The notes: generated from the sequence alone by a model not told the origin. 64,000 nt of DNA from Croceibacterium ferulae (GCF_003660445.1 NZ_QZVQ01000004.1:186001-250000), one strand, 5' to 3'; positions 19,897-28,860 are shown, counted from the stretch's first letter. Made by a program: numbers and translations.

Positions 19897-19956
19897 GGAT
19901 TATCGAACAACCGGGCAGCGCCGCACGGGCGGCGCGCCCGACAAGGGGATGAACTG

Positions 19957-20949
19957 ATGTATCTGCGCCTTCTGCAACATAGCGCCGCCGACGGTGCCCG
20001 GTCCGTGATCGCCGCGCGTGGGGACGATGCCTGGCTGGTGCCTGGCGCCACCACCATTCGCGCCCTGGCGGAACAGGCGATCGCCGCCGGCAGCACGCTG
20101 GCCGACGTGGTCGATGGCAGCGGCCGGGGTGACGTGGTCGATATCGCCGCCGAGCTCGAAGCCGGGCGCATCATCGCGCCGATTGACCATGCCGATCCCG
20201 CGCATCTGCAGATGACCGGCACCGGCCTGACGCATCTCGGTTCCGCCGAAGGGCGCGACAAGATGCACCGTGAAGCGGCCGCTGCCGAGAAGCAGACCGA
20301 TTCCATGCGCATGTTCCTGGAAGGGCTGGAGGGCGGCAAGCCCGCTGCCGGCCAGACCGGGCAGCAGCCCGAATGGTTCTACAAGGGTGACGGTTCGCAG
20401 CTGGTCGGCCCTGGTGCCCCCTTGTCCATGCCGGCCTTCGCGCAGGATGGCGGGGAGGAGCCGGAGCTTGCCGGCATCTACCTGATCGGCCCTGACGGCA
20501 CCCCTTTCCGCCTGGGCCTGTGCCTGGGCAACGAATTCAGCGACCATGTGACGGAACGCCACAACTATTTGTGGCTGGCCCATTCCAAGCTGCGCCAGGC
20601 GTCCTTGGGGCCGGAGCTGCTGGTCGGTCCGCCACCCGCCCATGTGGAGGGCATGAGCCGCATTCACCGCAATGGCGAAGTGCTGTGGGAGAAGCCGTTC
20701 CTGTCGGGCGAGGCGAACATGTCGCACAGCCTGGCCAATCTGGAAGGCCACCACTTCAAGTACGACCTGTTCCGCCGTCCCGGCGACGTGCATGTCCACT
20801 TCTTCGGCACGGCGACCCTGTCCTTCAGCGAAGGTGTGAAGACGGAGGAAGGCGACGTGTTCGAGATCGAGGCCGCGCCGTTCACCCTGCCGCTGCGCAA
20901 TCCGCTGCAGCGTGCGGTGGCGGTGTCCGCCACCGTGAAGGAGCTCTGA
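19957..20949 (+). CDS. AraD1/GguC-family 2-dehydro-3-deoxy-L-arabinonate dehydratase (FAH fold)
   Basis: The 330-residue protein has the fumarylacetoacetate-hydrolase fold in its C-terminal two thirds: IYLIGPDGTPFRLGLCLGNEFSDH with acidic metal ligands, then HSKLRQASLGPELL and SRIHRNGEVLWEKPFLSGE. This is the AraD1/GguC group, which in pentose pathways removes water from 2-dehydro-3-deoxypentonate to give 2-oxoglutarate semialdehyde. It differs from the dihydrodipicolinate-synthase-type AraD used by other bacteria for the same step. It lies between the semialdehyde dehydrogenase and the sugar dehydrogenase, exactly where this activity is needed. The function is inferred from family and context. 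Confidence 0.85.
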   Translation: MYLRLLQHSAADGARSVIAARGDDAWLVPGATTIRALAEQAIAAGSTLADVVDGSGRGDVVDIAAELEAGRIIAPIDHADPAHLQMTGTGLTHLGSAEGRDKMHREAAAAEKQTDSMRMFLEGLEGGKPAAGQTGQQPEWFYKGDGSQLVGPGAPLSMPAFAQDGGEEPELAGIYLIGPDGTPFRLGLCLGNEFSDHVTERHNYLWLAHSKLRQASLGPELLVGPPPAHVEGMSRIHRNGEVLWEKPFLSGEANMSHSLANLEGHHFKYDLFRRPGDVHVHFFGTATLSFSEGVKTEEGDVFEIEAAPFTLPLRNPLQRAVAVSATVKEL

Positions 20950-20952
20950 GCA

Positions 20953-21879
20953 ATGGCACCGATCCGGCTTGCTATCGTCGGCGTCGGCAAGATCGCGCGC
21001 GACCAGCATCTGCCCGCCATTGCCGCCGATCCCCACTTCGAACTGGCTGCGCTGGTCAGCCGGTCCGACGCGCATGCGGACGGCGTGCCCACCTTCCCCA
21101 CGCTGGAGGCGCTGCTGGCTGACGGCCCGCCGGTCGACGCGGTGGCGCTGTGCACCCCGCCACAGGTGCGTTACGACCTGGCACATCAGGCGCTGCGGGC
21201 CGGGCTGCACGTGTTCCTGGAAAAGCCCCCCGGCGCCACCGTGGCGGAGGTCGCGGCCCTTCAGGCGGAGGCGGATGCCGCCGGCCGCACGCTCTTCGCC
21301 AGCTGGCATTCCCGCTTTGCCGCGGGTGTCGATCGGGCCGAGGCGTGGCTGGCCGACAAGGCGATCACCGGCGTGAAGATCACCTGGCGCGAGGATGTGC
21401 GCGTCTGGCATCCGGGCCAGCACTGGATCTGGCAGGCTGGCGGGCTGGGCGTGTTCGATCCGGGCATCAATGCCCTGTCGATCGCCACGCAGATCCTGCC
21501 CTGGCAGTTCTTCCTGACGGAGGCGGTGCTGGAACGACCGGCCAATTGCGCCAGCCCCATCGCCGCGCAGATCACTTTCCGGTCGGGCGACGGCGTGCTG
21601 GTCGAGGCCGATTTCGACTTCCGCCAGACCGGGCCGCAGAGCTGGGATATCGAGGTGCAGACCGAAGCCGGTCCGCTGCTGCTGCGTGAAGGCGGTGCGG
21701 TGCTGGTGCTGGACGGGCAGGAGAGCCGCGCCGCGGACCGGGAATATCCCGGCCTCTACGCCCGCTTCGCAGAGCTGGTGCAGGCCGGGCGCAGCGAGGC
21801 CGATGTGCGTCCGCTGCAGCTGGTGGCCGACGCCTTCCTGCGCGGCGAGATCCGCACGGTGGAAGAGTTTCACGACTGA
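20953..21879 (+). CDS. L-arabinose 1-dehydrogenase, Gfo/Idh/MocA family
   Basis: The 308-residue protein has an N-terminal nucleotide-binding fold (IVGVGKIARDQHLPAI), the family EKPPGAT segment with the conserved Lys, and a C-terminal sheet domain with HPGQHWIWQAGGLGVFDPGINALSI. The pattern closely resembles the L-arabinose 1-dehydrogenase of Azospirillum (called AraA there, unrelated to the E. coli isomerase); D-galactose 1-dehydrogenases are near relatives. It would oxidise L-arabinose to L-arabino-lactone with NAD(P). No signal peptide is present, so it acts in the cytoplasm after import. It begins three bases after the AraD1 gene. D-galactose or D-fucose could also be substrates. Confidence 0.9.
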   Translation: MAPIRLAIVGVGKIARDQHLPAIAADPHFELAALVSRSDAHADGVPTFPTLEALLADGPPVDAVALCTPPQVRYDLAHQALRAGLHVFLEKPPGATVAEVAALQAEADAAGRTLFASWHSRFAAGVDRAEAWLADKAITGVKITWREDVRVWHPGQHWIWQAGGLGVFDPGINALSIATQILPWQFFLTEAVLERPANCASPIAAQITFRSGDGVLVEADFDFRQTGPQSWDIEVQTEAGPLLLREGGAVLVLDGQESRAADREYPGLYARFAELVQAGRSEADVRPLQLVADAFLRGEIRTVEEFHD

Positions 21880-21917
21880 CAATTCGACCGACACGTGAAT
21901 ACCAGGGAGAGAAAACA

Positions 21918-23507
21918 ATGCTGAAAGCATGCCGCCATTTCGCCACCGCCCTGCTGCTGGCCACCGCGCCGGTCGCAGTGGCGCAGGCGCAGGACGCTCC
22001 GCCTCCGATCATGGCGCCTGTGCCCGCCGAAGGCACCGCCGCCATCACCATCCGCGCCGACCAGGCGGGGCCGGTTTATGACAAGCGCATCTTCACCCAG
22101 TTTGCGGAGCATCTGGGCACGGGCATCTATGGCGGATTGTGGGTCGGCAATGACCGCAACATTCCCAGTACCCGCGGTTTCCGCAACGACGTGCTGGCCG
22201 CCCTGCGCGAACTGCGCGTGCCGGTCGTCCGTTGGCCCGGCGGTTGCTTCGCCGACGAATATCACTGGCGTGAAGGCATTGGCCCGAAGAACAAGCGCCC
22301 GGTCAAGATCAACACCCATTGGGGCGGCGTGGAAGAGCCGAACACGGTGGGCACGCACGAATTCATGGATCTGGTCGAGCTGCTGGGTGCCGAAGCCTAT
22401 GTCGCCGGCAATGTCGGCAACGGCACGCCGCAGGAAATGGCCGAGTGGATCGAATACATGACCTCACCCGCCGGCTCGCTGGCGGAGGAGCGCGCCAAGA
22501 ACGGTCACCCCGAGCCGTGGGCAGTGCCCTATTTCGGCGTCGGTAACGAGCTGTGGGGCTGTGGCGGCAACATGCGGCCGGAATATGCGGCGGACCTGAC
22601 GCGCCGTTATGCCACCTTCATCAAGGCGCCGCAGGGCACCCGCATCATCAAGATCGCGGCGGGTGCCAACAATGACGACGCCAACTGGACGGAGGTGCTG
22701 ATCCGCGAGGCGTCCCGCCAGATCGACGCGCTTTCGCTGCACTACTACACCGTTCCCGGCGGCTGGCCGCCGCGGGCCAGCGCGACCGAGTTTGGCGAGA
22801 ATGAGTGGGCGCTGACCCTGGCCGCTGCCAACCGGATGGATGAACTGATCACCCAGCATACGGCGGTGATGGACCGGTACGACCCGGAAAAGCGCATCTG
22901 GCTGGCGGTGGACGAATGGGGCACCTGGTATGCGGGCGATCCCGGCACCAATCCCGGCTTCCTGCGGCAGCAGAACACGCTGCGCGACGCGCTGGTGGCG
23001 GCCATCCACCTCAACATCTTCGCCAAGCATGCCGACCGCGTGAAGATGACCGCGATCGCGCAGATGGTGAACGTGCTGCAGGCCATGATCCTGACGGAGG
23101 GGCCGGAGATGGTGCTGACCCCGACCTATCACGTCTTCCACATGTACCGCGATTACATGGATGGGACGGTGTTGCCGGTGGAAGTGCAGTCGCCCTTCTA
23201 CAATGCCGGGCCCTCCACCCTGCCGACGGTCAGCGCCTCCGCAGTGCGGGGCAAGGATGGCGTTGTCCATGTGGGCCTCACCAATGCCGATCCGGATCAG
23301 CCCTCCACCGTGACCATCCGCATGCAGGGCGTGCAGCCCGGTGCGGTCAGTGGCCGGGTGCTGACGGCAGCGGACATGACGGCGCACAACACCTTTGATG
23401 CGCCGGAGGTGGTCCAGCCGACGGCGTTCAACGGCGCCAGCGTGCAGGGCGACACGCTCACGGTGACGCTGCCGGCCAAGTCGGTCGTGATGCTGGACCT
23501 GCGCTGA
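21918..23507 (+). CDS. Exported GH51 alpha-L-arabinofuranosidase
   Basis: The 529-residue enzyme starts with a Sec signal peptide (FATALLLATAPVAVAQAQ). The GH51 catalytic residues are visible: the acid/base Glu in GVGNELWGCGG and the nucleophile Glu in LAVDEWGTWY. VRWPGGCFADEYHWR and the C-terminal sheet domain also fit the family. It releases terminal arabinofuranose from arabinan, arabinoxylan or their oligomers. The periplasmic location inferred from the signal peptide is notable because many GH51 enzymes are cytoplasmic. A GGGAGAG ribosome site precedes the ATG. Its stop overlaps the start of the next gene, a GH43 enzyme. Confidence 0.93.
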   Translation: MLKACRHFATALLLATAPVAVAQAQDAPPPIMAPVPAEGTAAITIRADQAGPVYDKRIFTQFAEHLGTGIYGGLWVGNDRNIPSTRGFRNDVLAALRELRVPVVRWPGGCFADEYHWREGIGPKNKRPVKINTHWGGVEEPNTVGTHEFMDLVELLGAEAYVAGNVGNGTPQEMAEWIEYMTSPAGSLAEERAKNGHPEPWAVPYFGVGNELWGCGGNMRPEYAADLTRRYATFIKAPQGTRIIKIAAGANNDDANWTEVLIREASRQIDALSLHYYTVPGGWPPRASATEFGENEWALTLAAANRMDELITQHTAVMDRYDPEKRIWLAVDEWGTWYAGDPGTNPGFLRQQNTLRDALVAAIHLNIFAKHADRVKMTAIAQMVNVLQAMILTEGPEMVLTPTYHVFHMYRDYMDGTVLPVEVQSPFYNAGPSTLPTVSASAVRGKDGVVHVGLTNADPDQPSTVTIRMQGVQPGAVSGRVLTAADMTAHNTFDAPEVVQPTAFNGASVQGDTLTVTLPAKSVVMLDLR

Positions 23508-24628
23508 TGCGCGTGTCTGCCCCTGTGCTGGCCGTGGCGGGATTGCTCGCCTCGGTCCTTGCCGTTCCGGCATGGGGGCAGGCGGGGCAGGGGGCTGCGT
23601 CCCCTGCCGCCACCGCCGCCGCCGATGTCGGCCCGCTGACGGGCGACATCGCGCCAGTGCACGATCCGGTGATCATTCGCGAAGGCGATACCTATACCGT
23701 CTTCGCCACGGGCCGCAGGAGAGGTCAGGAAGGGATCATCCCCACGCTGACCTCCACCGATCTGCGGCACTGGACCGCCGGTCCGTCCATGCTGGCCGAC
23801 CTGCCCGCCTGGGCAAAGGAAGCCGTGCCGCTGGCGCGCGACATGTGGGCGCCAGACATCAGCTTCGTGAACGGGCGCTACCGGCTGTATTATTCGGTGT
23901 CGTCCTTTGGCTCCAACCGCTCCGCCATCGGCCTCGCCACCAGCGCCACGCTGGACCCGAAAGCTGCGGATTATGGCTGGCGGGACGAAGGGCTTGTGGT
24001 GCAGTCCACGCCGGAGTCCGACTTCAACGCCATTGACCCGAACTTCATCCAGGATCGGGAGGGCAATCACTGGCTGTCGCTGGGCAGTTTCTGGACCGGG
24101 CTGAAGCTGTTCCGTCTCGATCCCGCCACCGGCAAGCCGGCCGATGCCGCAGCGACGCCGATCAGCATTGCCCGGCGCCCTGCGCCCGCCGGTGGCCCGG
24201 CGCCGGTGGAGGCGCCGTTCATCATTGATCATGGCGGTTACTACTGGCTGATCGCGTCGTATGATTATTGCTGCAAGGGCGTGAACAGCACCTACTACAC
24301 GGTCGTCGGCCGGTCGCAGGACATCACCGGGCCATATCTGGGCAAGGATGGCAGCTCCATGCTGGAAGGTGGCGGGACCATCCTGCTGCGGGCCGCCCTG
24401 CCCGAACAGGAACGCTTCCGCGGGCCCGGCCATGCCGGCGCCATGCGGGACCTGGACGGCACGGATTACCTGGTCTGGCACGCCTACGACAAGCAGCAGA
24501 ACGGTATCCCAACGCTGCGGCTCGGCCGCATCATCTGGGGCGAGGATGGCTGGCCGACGGTCGCCTCGCTCGATGCAGACATCACGACCCCGGCGGAGAG
24601 CCGGGGCGATACGGGAGAGAGCGAATGA
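23507..24628 (+). CDS. Exported GH43 enzyme, probably endo-1,5-alpha-L-arabinanase
   Basis: The 373-residue protein has a signal peptide (about 25 residues) and a GH43 five-bladed propeller. The likely catalytic residues are the Asp in VHDPVIIREGD, the Asp in FNAIDPNFI and the Glu in VEAPFIIDHGGYYWLIASYDYCC. The two adjacent cysteines and the YYLFASYD-like segment resemble arabinanases of the endo type. It would cut the 1,5-linked backbone of arabinan. It overlaps the GH51 gene (TGATG) at its start and the next GH43 gene (ATGA) at its end, so the three hydrolases are translated as a block. Exo-acting arabinofuranosidase activity is the main alternative. Confidence 0.88.
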   Translation: MRVSAPVLAVAGLLASVLAVPAWGQAGQGAASPAATAAADVGPLTGDIAPVHDPVIIREGDTYTVFATGRRRGQEGIIPTLTSTDLRHWTAGPSMLADLPAWAKEAVPLARDMWAPDISFVNGRYRLYYSVSSFGSNRSAIGLATSATLDPKAADYGWRDEGLVVQSTPESDFNAIDPNFIQDREGNHWLSLGSFWTGLKLFRLDPATGKPADAAATPISIARRPAPAGGPAPVEAPFIIDHGGYYWLIASYDYCCKGVNSTYYTVVGRSQDITGPYLGKDGSSMLEGGGTILLRAALPEQERFRGPGHAGAMRDLDGTDYLVWHAYDKQQNGIPTLRLGRIIWGEDGWPTVASLDADITTPAESRGDTGESE

Positions 24629-25683
24629 TCCACCTGTCCCGCCGGCTGTTCCTGGCCGGCACCACCGCCACCGGCCTTGCGGCCTGTACCACCATGCCCG
24701 GCAGCGGCGGGCAGACGGCCGGCGCCGGCAATCCGCTGGTGCGGAACCGCGCCGATGCGCAGGTCTTTTTGCACACGGACGGCATGTATTACATGACCGG
24801 CTCCGTGCCCGAATATGACCGTCTGGTGCTGCGCCGAGCGCCCACCATCGCCGGGCTGGCGACGGCCGAGGAGCGGGTGCTGTGGCGGCATCAGGCGAGC
24901 GGGCCGATGTCCGGCTTCCTGTGGGCGCCCGAACTGCACTGGGTCGATGGCAAGTGGGTCATGTACTTTGCCGCCGGGCCCGCTGGCGGCGGGGAGGATC
25001 CGTTCCGCATCCGCACCTATGCCGTTTCCACCGACAGCTCCGACGCGATGGCCGGGACGTTCGAAGTGCTGGGCCAGCTGCAGACGCCGTGGGATAGCTT
25101 CAACCTGGACAGCACGATCTTCGACCATCGCGGCACACGCTACATGGCGTGGGCGCAGAAGGAGCCGGGGATCGACACCAATTCCAACCTCTATCTGGCG
25201 CCGATGGCGAGCGCGCTCACCTTCTCCGCCGCGCCGGCCCGGCTGACCGTGCCGACGCTGCCGTGGGAGATCCGCGGCTACAAGGTGGCGGAGGCGCCGG
25301 CGATCCTGGCGCGCAACGGCCGCCTGTTCATGACCTACTCCGCCAGCGCCACGGACGACCGCTACTGCCTGGGCCTGCTGACCGCCCGCGACGATGCCGA
25401 CATCATGGACCCGGCCAGCTGGACCAAGTCGCCGGAACCGGTCTTCCGGTCCTCGCCCGAAAACAGCGTCTACGGCCCGGGTCATAACAGCTTCACGGTG
25501 GATTCCGCCGGACGCGATGTGCTGGTCTATCACGGCCGCGACTACAAGGAGATCGAGGGCGATCCGCTGCTCGATCCCAACCGCCACACGCGCGTGCAAT
25601 ATTTCACCTACAGCGCGGACGGCGTGCCGCAGTTCGGCCAGCCGGTGGCCAACGGGCCGCTGCCCGCCAGCATGGGCATCTGA
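24625..25683 (+). CDS. GH43 alpha-L-arabinofuranosidase-like lipoprotein with Tat-type leader
   Basis: The 352-residue protein begins SRRLFLAGTTATGLAAC, which combines a twin-arginine motif with a lipobox (LAAC), so it should be a Tat-exported membrane lipoprotein. The body fits the GH43 group of exo-acting arabinofuranosidases: FLHTDGMYYMTGSVPEYDR, then FNLDSTIFDHRGTRYMAWAQ and YKVAEAPAILARNGRLF with catalytic Asp and Glu candidates, and a late GPGHNSF. The first catalytic Asp lies in RADAQ, where relatives usually have Asp-Pro. It is the last gene of the operon, 25 bases before a large inverted repeat. The different export route from the other two hydrolases is notable. Confidence 0.85.
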   Translation: MIHLSRRLFLAGTTATGLAACTTMPGSGGQTAGAGNPLVRNRADAQVFLHTDGMYYMTGSVPEYDRLVLRRAPTIAGLATAEERVLWRHQASGPMSGFLWAPELHWVDGKWVMYFAAGPAGGGEDPFRIRTYAVSTDSSDAMAGTFEVLGQLQTPWDSFNLDSTIFDHRGTRYMAWAQKEPGIDTNSNLYLAPMASALTFSAAPARLTVPTLPWEIRGYKVAEAPAILARNGRLFMTYSASATDDRYCLGLLTARDDADIMDPASWTKSPEPVFRSSPENSVYGPGHNSFTVDSAGRDVLVYHGRDYKEIEGDPLLDPNRHTRVQYFTYSADGVPQFGQPVANGPLPASMGI

Positions 25684-25707
25684 ACGCAGCAGCCTGTCGG
25701 TTGCGAT

Positions 25708-25748
25708 TGCCTCCTGGCTGTTCACTGCGGGTGGACAGCCAGGAGGCA
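25708..25748. repeat. 14-bp perfect inverted repeat after the arabinan hydrolase operon
   Basis: TGCCTCCTGGCTGT at 25708-25721 is exactly complementary to ACAGCCAGGAGGCA at 25735-25748, with a 13-base loop. It follows the last hydrolase gene by 25 bases and precedes the TonB receptor promoter. It lacks a T-run. It may stop or stabilise the hydrolase mRNA, or allow partial read-through into the receptor gene. Confidence 0.6.
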
Positions 25749-25914
25749 TGCCCGCGTGCGCAAACGGTGCATGACACGGCTTCCGCTAGCCTGGTGCACG
25801 GGCACGGGCCTTTAGGGGACCCTTGCAGCGACCTGTCGCAAGCGAGACACACCGATTTAACCCGAGCTCTCCTGGTGCCGGAACCGGCTTGCGAGCGCCT
25901 GAGAACGCTCGTAA

Positions 25915-25928
25915 GTTGTCCGAGTAAA
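25915..25928 (+). promoter_or_regulatory. Predicted operator, site C
   Basis: GTTGTCCGAGTAAA lies 33 bases before the TonB receptor ATG. It shares TGTCCGAGTAAA exactly with site B and the TGTCCGA core with site A. The same element in front of the receptor and the catabolic operon implies shared control. Confidence 0.6.
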
Positions 25929-25960
25929 TAAAGGGCCAAAGTGTCCTCTGGGAGAGTTTC

Positions 25961-28825
25961 ATGATCGACAAGGCTTCACTGCTCCTGACAGTTTCCGCCG
26001 GGGCATTGCTGCTGGCCAGTCCGGCAATCGCGCAGCAGGCGGATGCACCGTCACCTGCGCCGGACAACACCAGCTCTGCGGCCACGGCGGCGCAGGCGCC
26101 GGAACCGGGCGACGAGATCATCGTCACCGGCGTTCGCGCCAGCCTGATCGGCGCACTCGATGTCCGCCGCAATTCCGTCCAGATCGTCGACTCGATCGTG
26201 GCCGAGGACGTTGGCAAGTTGCCGGACAATAACGTGGTCGAGGCATTGCAGCGCGTCACCGGCATCCAGGTGACCGATCGCGCCGGTGGCGAGACCGCCG
26301 CGATCACGATCCGCGGCCTGTCCGACCCCGTGACCACGCTGAACGGCCGCAACATCTTCACCGCGGCGGGCACATCCTTCGCGTTGCAGGATATCTCGGC
26401 CAACCTCGTCAAGCAGGTCGACGTCTACAAGACCCGCTCCGCCGACCAGCTGGAGTTCGGCCTGGCCGGCCAGATCGACGTGAAGACGCGGCGTCCCTTC
26501 GATTTCAGCGGTCCCACGATCTCGGGCCTGGCGCGCGGCGTGTACAGCGAACTGGCGGACGAGGTGAACCCGAACGTCGCGCTTCTGGTCACTGACACAT
26601 GGGAAACCGGGATCGGCGATATCGGCGTCCTGATCAATGGCAGCTATAATCGGTACAAGTACCGCAACATGAACGTGCAGGCGGGCGCCATGGTGCCTTT
26701 CGCCACGGAGAACCCCCCGGAAGCGACGTTCCTCGGCCCGCTGGAGCGGATCTTCCCCAGCACCAACCCCGCTGATCCGTTCTGGACCCCCGGCCTCAAT
26801 GCCGGCCTGCCGACCGCGCCGGGTTCCACCCTGGACATCAGCGGCGTCGAGGTGCCGTATTATTTGTCGCGCGACGCGGTCATCAGTTCGGACCTGTATG
26901 GCGAGCGGGAGCGTCCCTCCGTCAATGCCGCGCTGCAATGGGCGCCGAATGACAGTTCGGTCTACACGGCGGAGTTCTTCTACGCCGGTTTCCGCGGCAA
27001 CACCTTCAACTCTCTGCTGTTCAGCTTCGCCGACTGGTGGGGCGACCTTGGCGACAATCCGGGTTCCACCTTCGAGCTGTATGACGGCACGAACATCATC
27101 AAGTCGCGGCGGATGGGCGATGTCGCCGGCTTCAACAGCGGCGATTACGGGACGTCCCGCACCGACAGCTATGTCTATGCCTTGAACGCTGCCTGGGACG
27201 TCGGCGATCGTGGGCAGATCACGGCCGACCTGACCTATCAGGACAGCACGAACGAAACTTCCTTCTTCGCCATGCGGACCAATCGTGGTCCGCTGGATCT
27301 GGACGTGGACTTCAATGCCGGCGGCGGCATGCCGGGCTACAGCTTCGGCAACACTGCGCTGCTGACCGATGCCACGCAGTGGACCGTCGGCGACCTGTTC
27401 GACAGCGGCACCAAGGGCACGGGCAGCGCCCTGACCTTCATGCTGGACGGTTACCACGAGTGGGATGAAGGCTTCCTGCGCCGGATCAAGGCTGGCCTGC
27501 GGTTCGACGACCGCGACACCAGCACCTTTATCCGGGACCAGAGCGCAGGTGCGCTGGGTGGCACGCTGGCGGCCTTGGGGGACGAATACTCCTTCACCAA
27601 CAACGGCTTCTTCGATGGGCGCGCCGACGTTCCGAGCAGCTGGGTGCTGGCCGACGGTCCCGCGCTGTACGGGAATCGCGATGCGATCCGGTCCCTGTAC
27701 CAGCGGATCAATCCGGCGCTGCGGCTGTCGGACGATCTGGAGCTCGACCGGGTGTTCGACATCAACGAGTCCACCTGGGCGGCCTATCTGCTGGCCGATG
27801 GCGAGGTCGATATCTTCGGCCGTCCGCTGCAGGTTCAGGGCGGCGCCCGTGTCGTGGCCATCAGCACGAATTATGACTACTTCGACCGGCTGAACAATTT
27901 TGCCCAGTCGAGCACCGCGACGAACCAGACCAAGGTGCTGCCCAGCTTCACCCTGCGGTACGAGGTCACGCCCGATCTGCGGCTGCGCTTCAACTATGGC
28001 GAGACGCTGCGCCGTCCGGCTTTCGGCGATCTCAACCCGAACGTGGCGCTGACGGGTGATCTGTCGCGTCTCGGCTTCGGCACGGGCACTGCCGGCAATA
28101 CCTCGCTGCGCGCCACCACATCGAAGAACTACGACCTCGCAGTAGAATGGTATTTCGAGCGCAGCAGCGCGATCTTTGTCACCGCCTTCCGCCGCGAGAT
28201 CGAAGGACTCGTCGTTCCGCTGACCCAGCTGGAATTCATTCCGGACAACCCGATCCAGGGCGAGACGGCGACAGACTACTTCCAGGTCACCCGCCCATCC
28301 AACGCATCGAACGGCGTGCTGCAGGGCGTGGAGATCGGGCTGACCTACTTCCCGACCTATCTGCCCGGCTTCCTGGACGGCCTCGGCTTCCAGGGCAGTG
28401 CGACGATCCTGGATTCGGAACAGACCATCCCCGACACGGATCTGGACGGGAACATCACCGAAACCAAGTCCAGCTTCTTCGGCGTGTCAGACCTGTCCTA
28501 CAACGCCACGCTCGCCTATGAGCGCGGCCCGGTCGGCGCCCGCCTGTCCTATGTCTGGCGCGAAGAGTTCCTCAACAACAACGAGGCACGCGCCTTTGCC
28601 AACCCGATCGGCTTCTGGCGCCAGCCCGAGAAGAGCCTGGACTTCCAGCTGACCCTGGCGGTGACGGACGATATCGGGGTGACCTTCGATGCGGTGAACA
28701 TCACGAAGTCCAAGCAGCAGAACTACTACCGCTATGCCGACATCGGCAATCCGGAGCAGTTCAACGCCAACACCCTGCTGATCGATCGCACCTTCGCCCT
28801 GGGCGTGCGGTTCACCTTCGACTGA
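25961..28825 (+). CDS. TonB-dependent receptor, probable arabino-oligosaccharide importer
   Basis: The 954-residue protein has a signal peptide (LLLTVSAGALLLASPAIAQ) and a plug domain starting with the TonB-box-like EIIVTGVRASL. DSIVAEDVGKLPDNNVVEALQRVTG and ITIRGLSD follow, and the 22-strand barrel closes on an aromatic-rich end, VRFTFD. The plug pattern is that of the large receptor subfamily that sphingomonads, xanthomonads and Caulobacter use for carbohydrate uptake. Receptors of this type pass oligosaccharides through the outer membrane using TonB energy. GGGAGAG precedes the ATG. Its place between arabinan hydrolases and an arabinonolactonase-like gene, and its operator-like site, support an arabinan-derived substrate. 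Confidence 0.93.
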   Translation: MIDKASLLLTVSAGALLLASPAIAQQADAPSPAPDNTSSAATAAQAPEPGDEIIVTGVRASLIGALDVRRNSVQIVDSIVAEDVGKLPDNNVVEALQRVTGIQVTDRAGGETAAITIRGLSDPVTTLNGRNIFTAAGTSFALQDISANLVKQVDVYKTRSADQLEFGLAGQIDVKTRRPFDFSGPTISGLARGVYSELADEVNPNVALLVTDTWETGIGDIGVLINGSYNRYKYRNMNVQAGAMVPFATENPPEATFLGPLERIFPSTNPADPFWTPGLNAGLPTAPGSTLDISGVEVPYYLSRDAVISSDLYGERERPSVNAALQWAPNDSSVYTAEFFYAGFRGNTFNSLLFSFADWWGDLGDNPGSTFELYDGTNIIKSRRMGDVAGFNSGDYGTSRTDSYVYALNAAWDVGDRGQITADLTYQDSTNETSFFAMRTNRGPLDLDVDFNAGGGMPGYSFGNTALLTDATQWTVGDLFDSGTKGTGSALTFMLDGYHEWDEGFLRRIKAGLRFDDRDTSTFIRDQSAGALGGTLAALGDEYSFTNNGFFDGRADVPSSWVLADGPALYGNRDAIRSLYQRINPALRLSDDLELDRVFDINESTWAAYLLADGEVDIFGRPLQVQGGARVVAISTNYDYFDRLNNFAQSSTATNQTKVLPSFTLRYEVTPDLRLRFNYGETLRRPAFGDLNPNVALTGDLSRLGFGTGTAGNTSLRATTSKNYDLAVEWYFERSSAIFVTAFRREIEGLVVPLTQLEFIPDNPIQGETATDYFQVTRPSNASNGVLQGVEIGLTYFPTYLPGFLDGLGFQGSATILDSEQTIPDTDLDGNITETKSSFFGVSDLSYNATLAYERGPVGARLSYVWREEFLNNNEARAFANPIGFWRQPEKSLDFQLTLAVTDDIGVTFDAVNITKSKQQNYYRYADIGNPEQFNANTLLIDRTFALGVRFTFD

Positions 28826-28833
28826 CCTTCTGC

Positions 28834-28860
28834 GCGCCGGGCCCCATCCAGGCCCGGCGC
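28834..28860 (+). terminator. GC-rich hairpin after the TonB receptor gene
   Basis: GCGCCGGGCC at 28834-28843 pairs perfectly with GGCCCGGCGC at 28851-28860 across a seven-base loop, nine bases after the receptor stop. A T-run is absent, as in many high-GC terminators. The lactonase gene begins about 105 bases further on. Confidence 0.6.

Noticed and set aside
19900-21930. A 676-codon minus-strand frame opposite the AraD1 and arabinose dehydrogenase genes
   Set aside because: It is the complement of two well-supported plus-strand genes and shows no recognisable motif.
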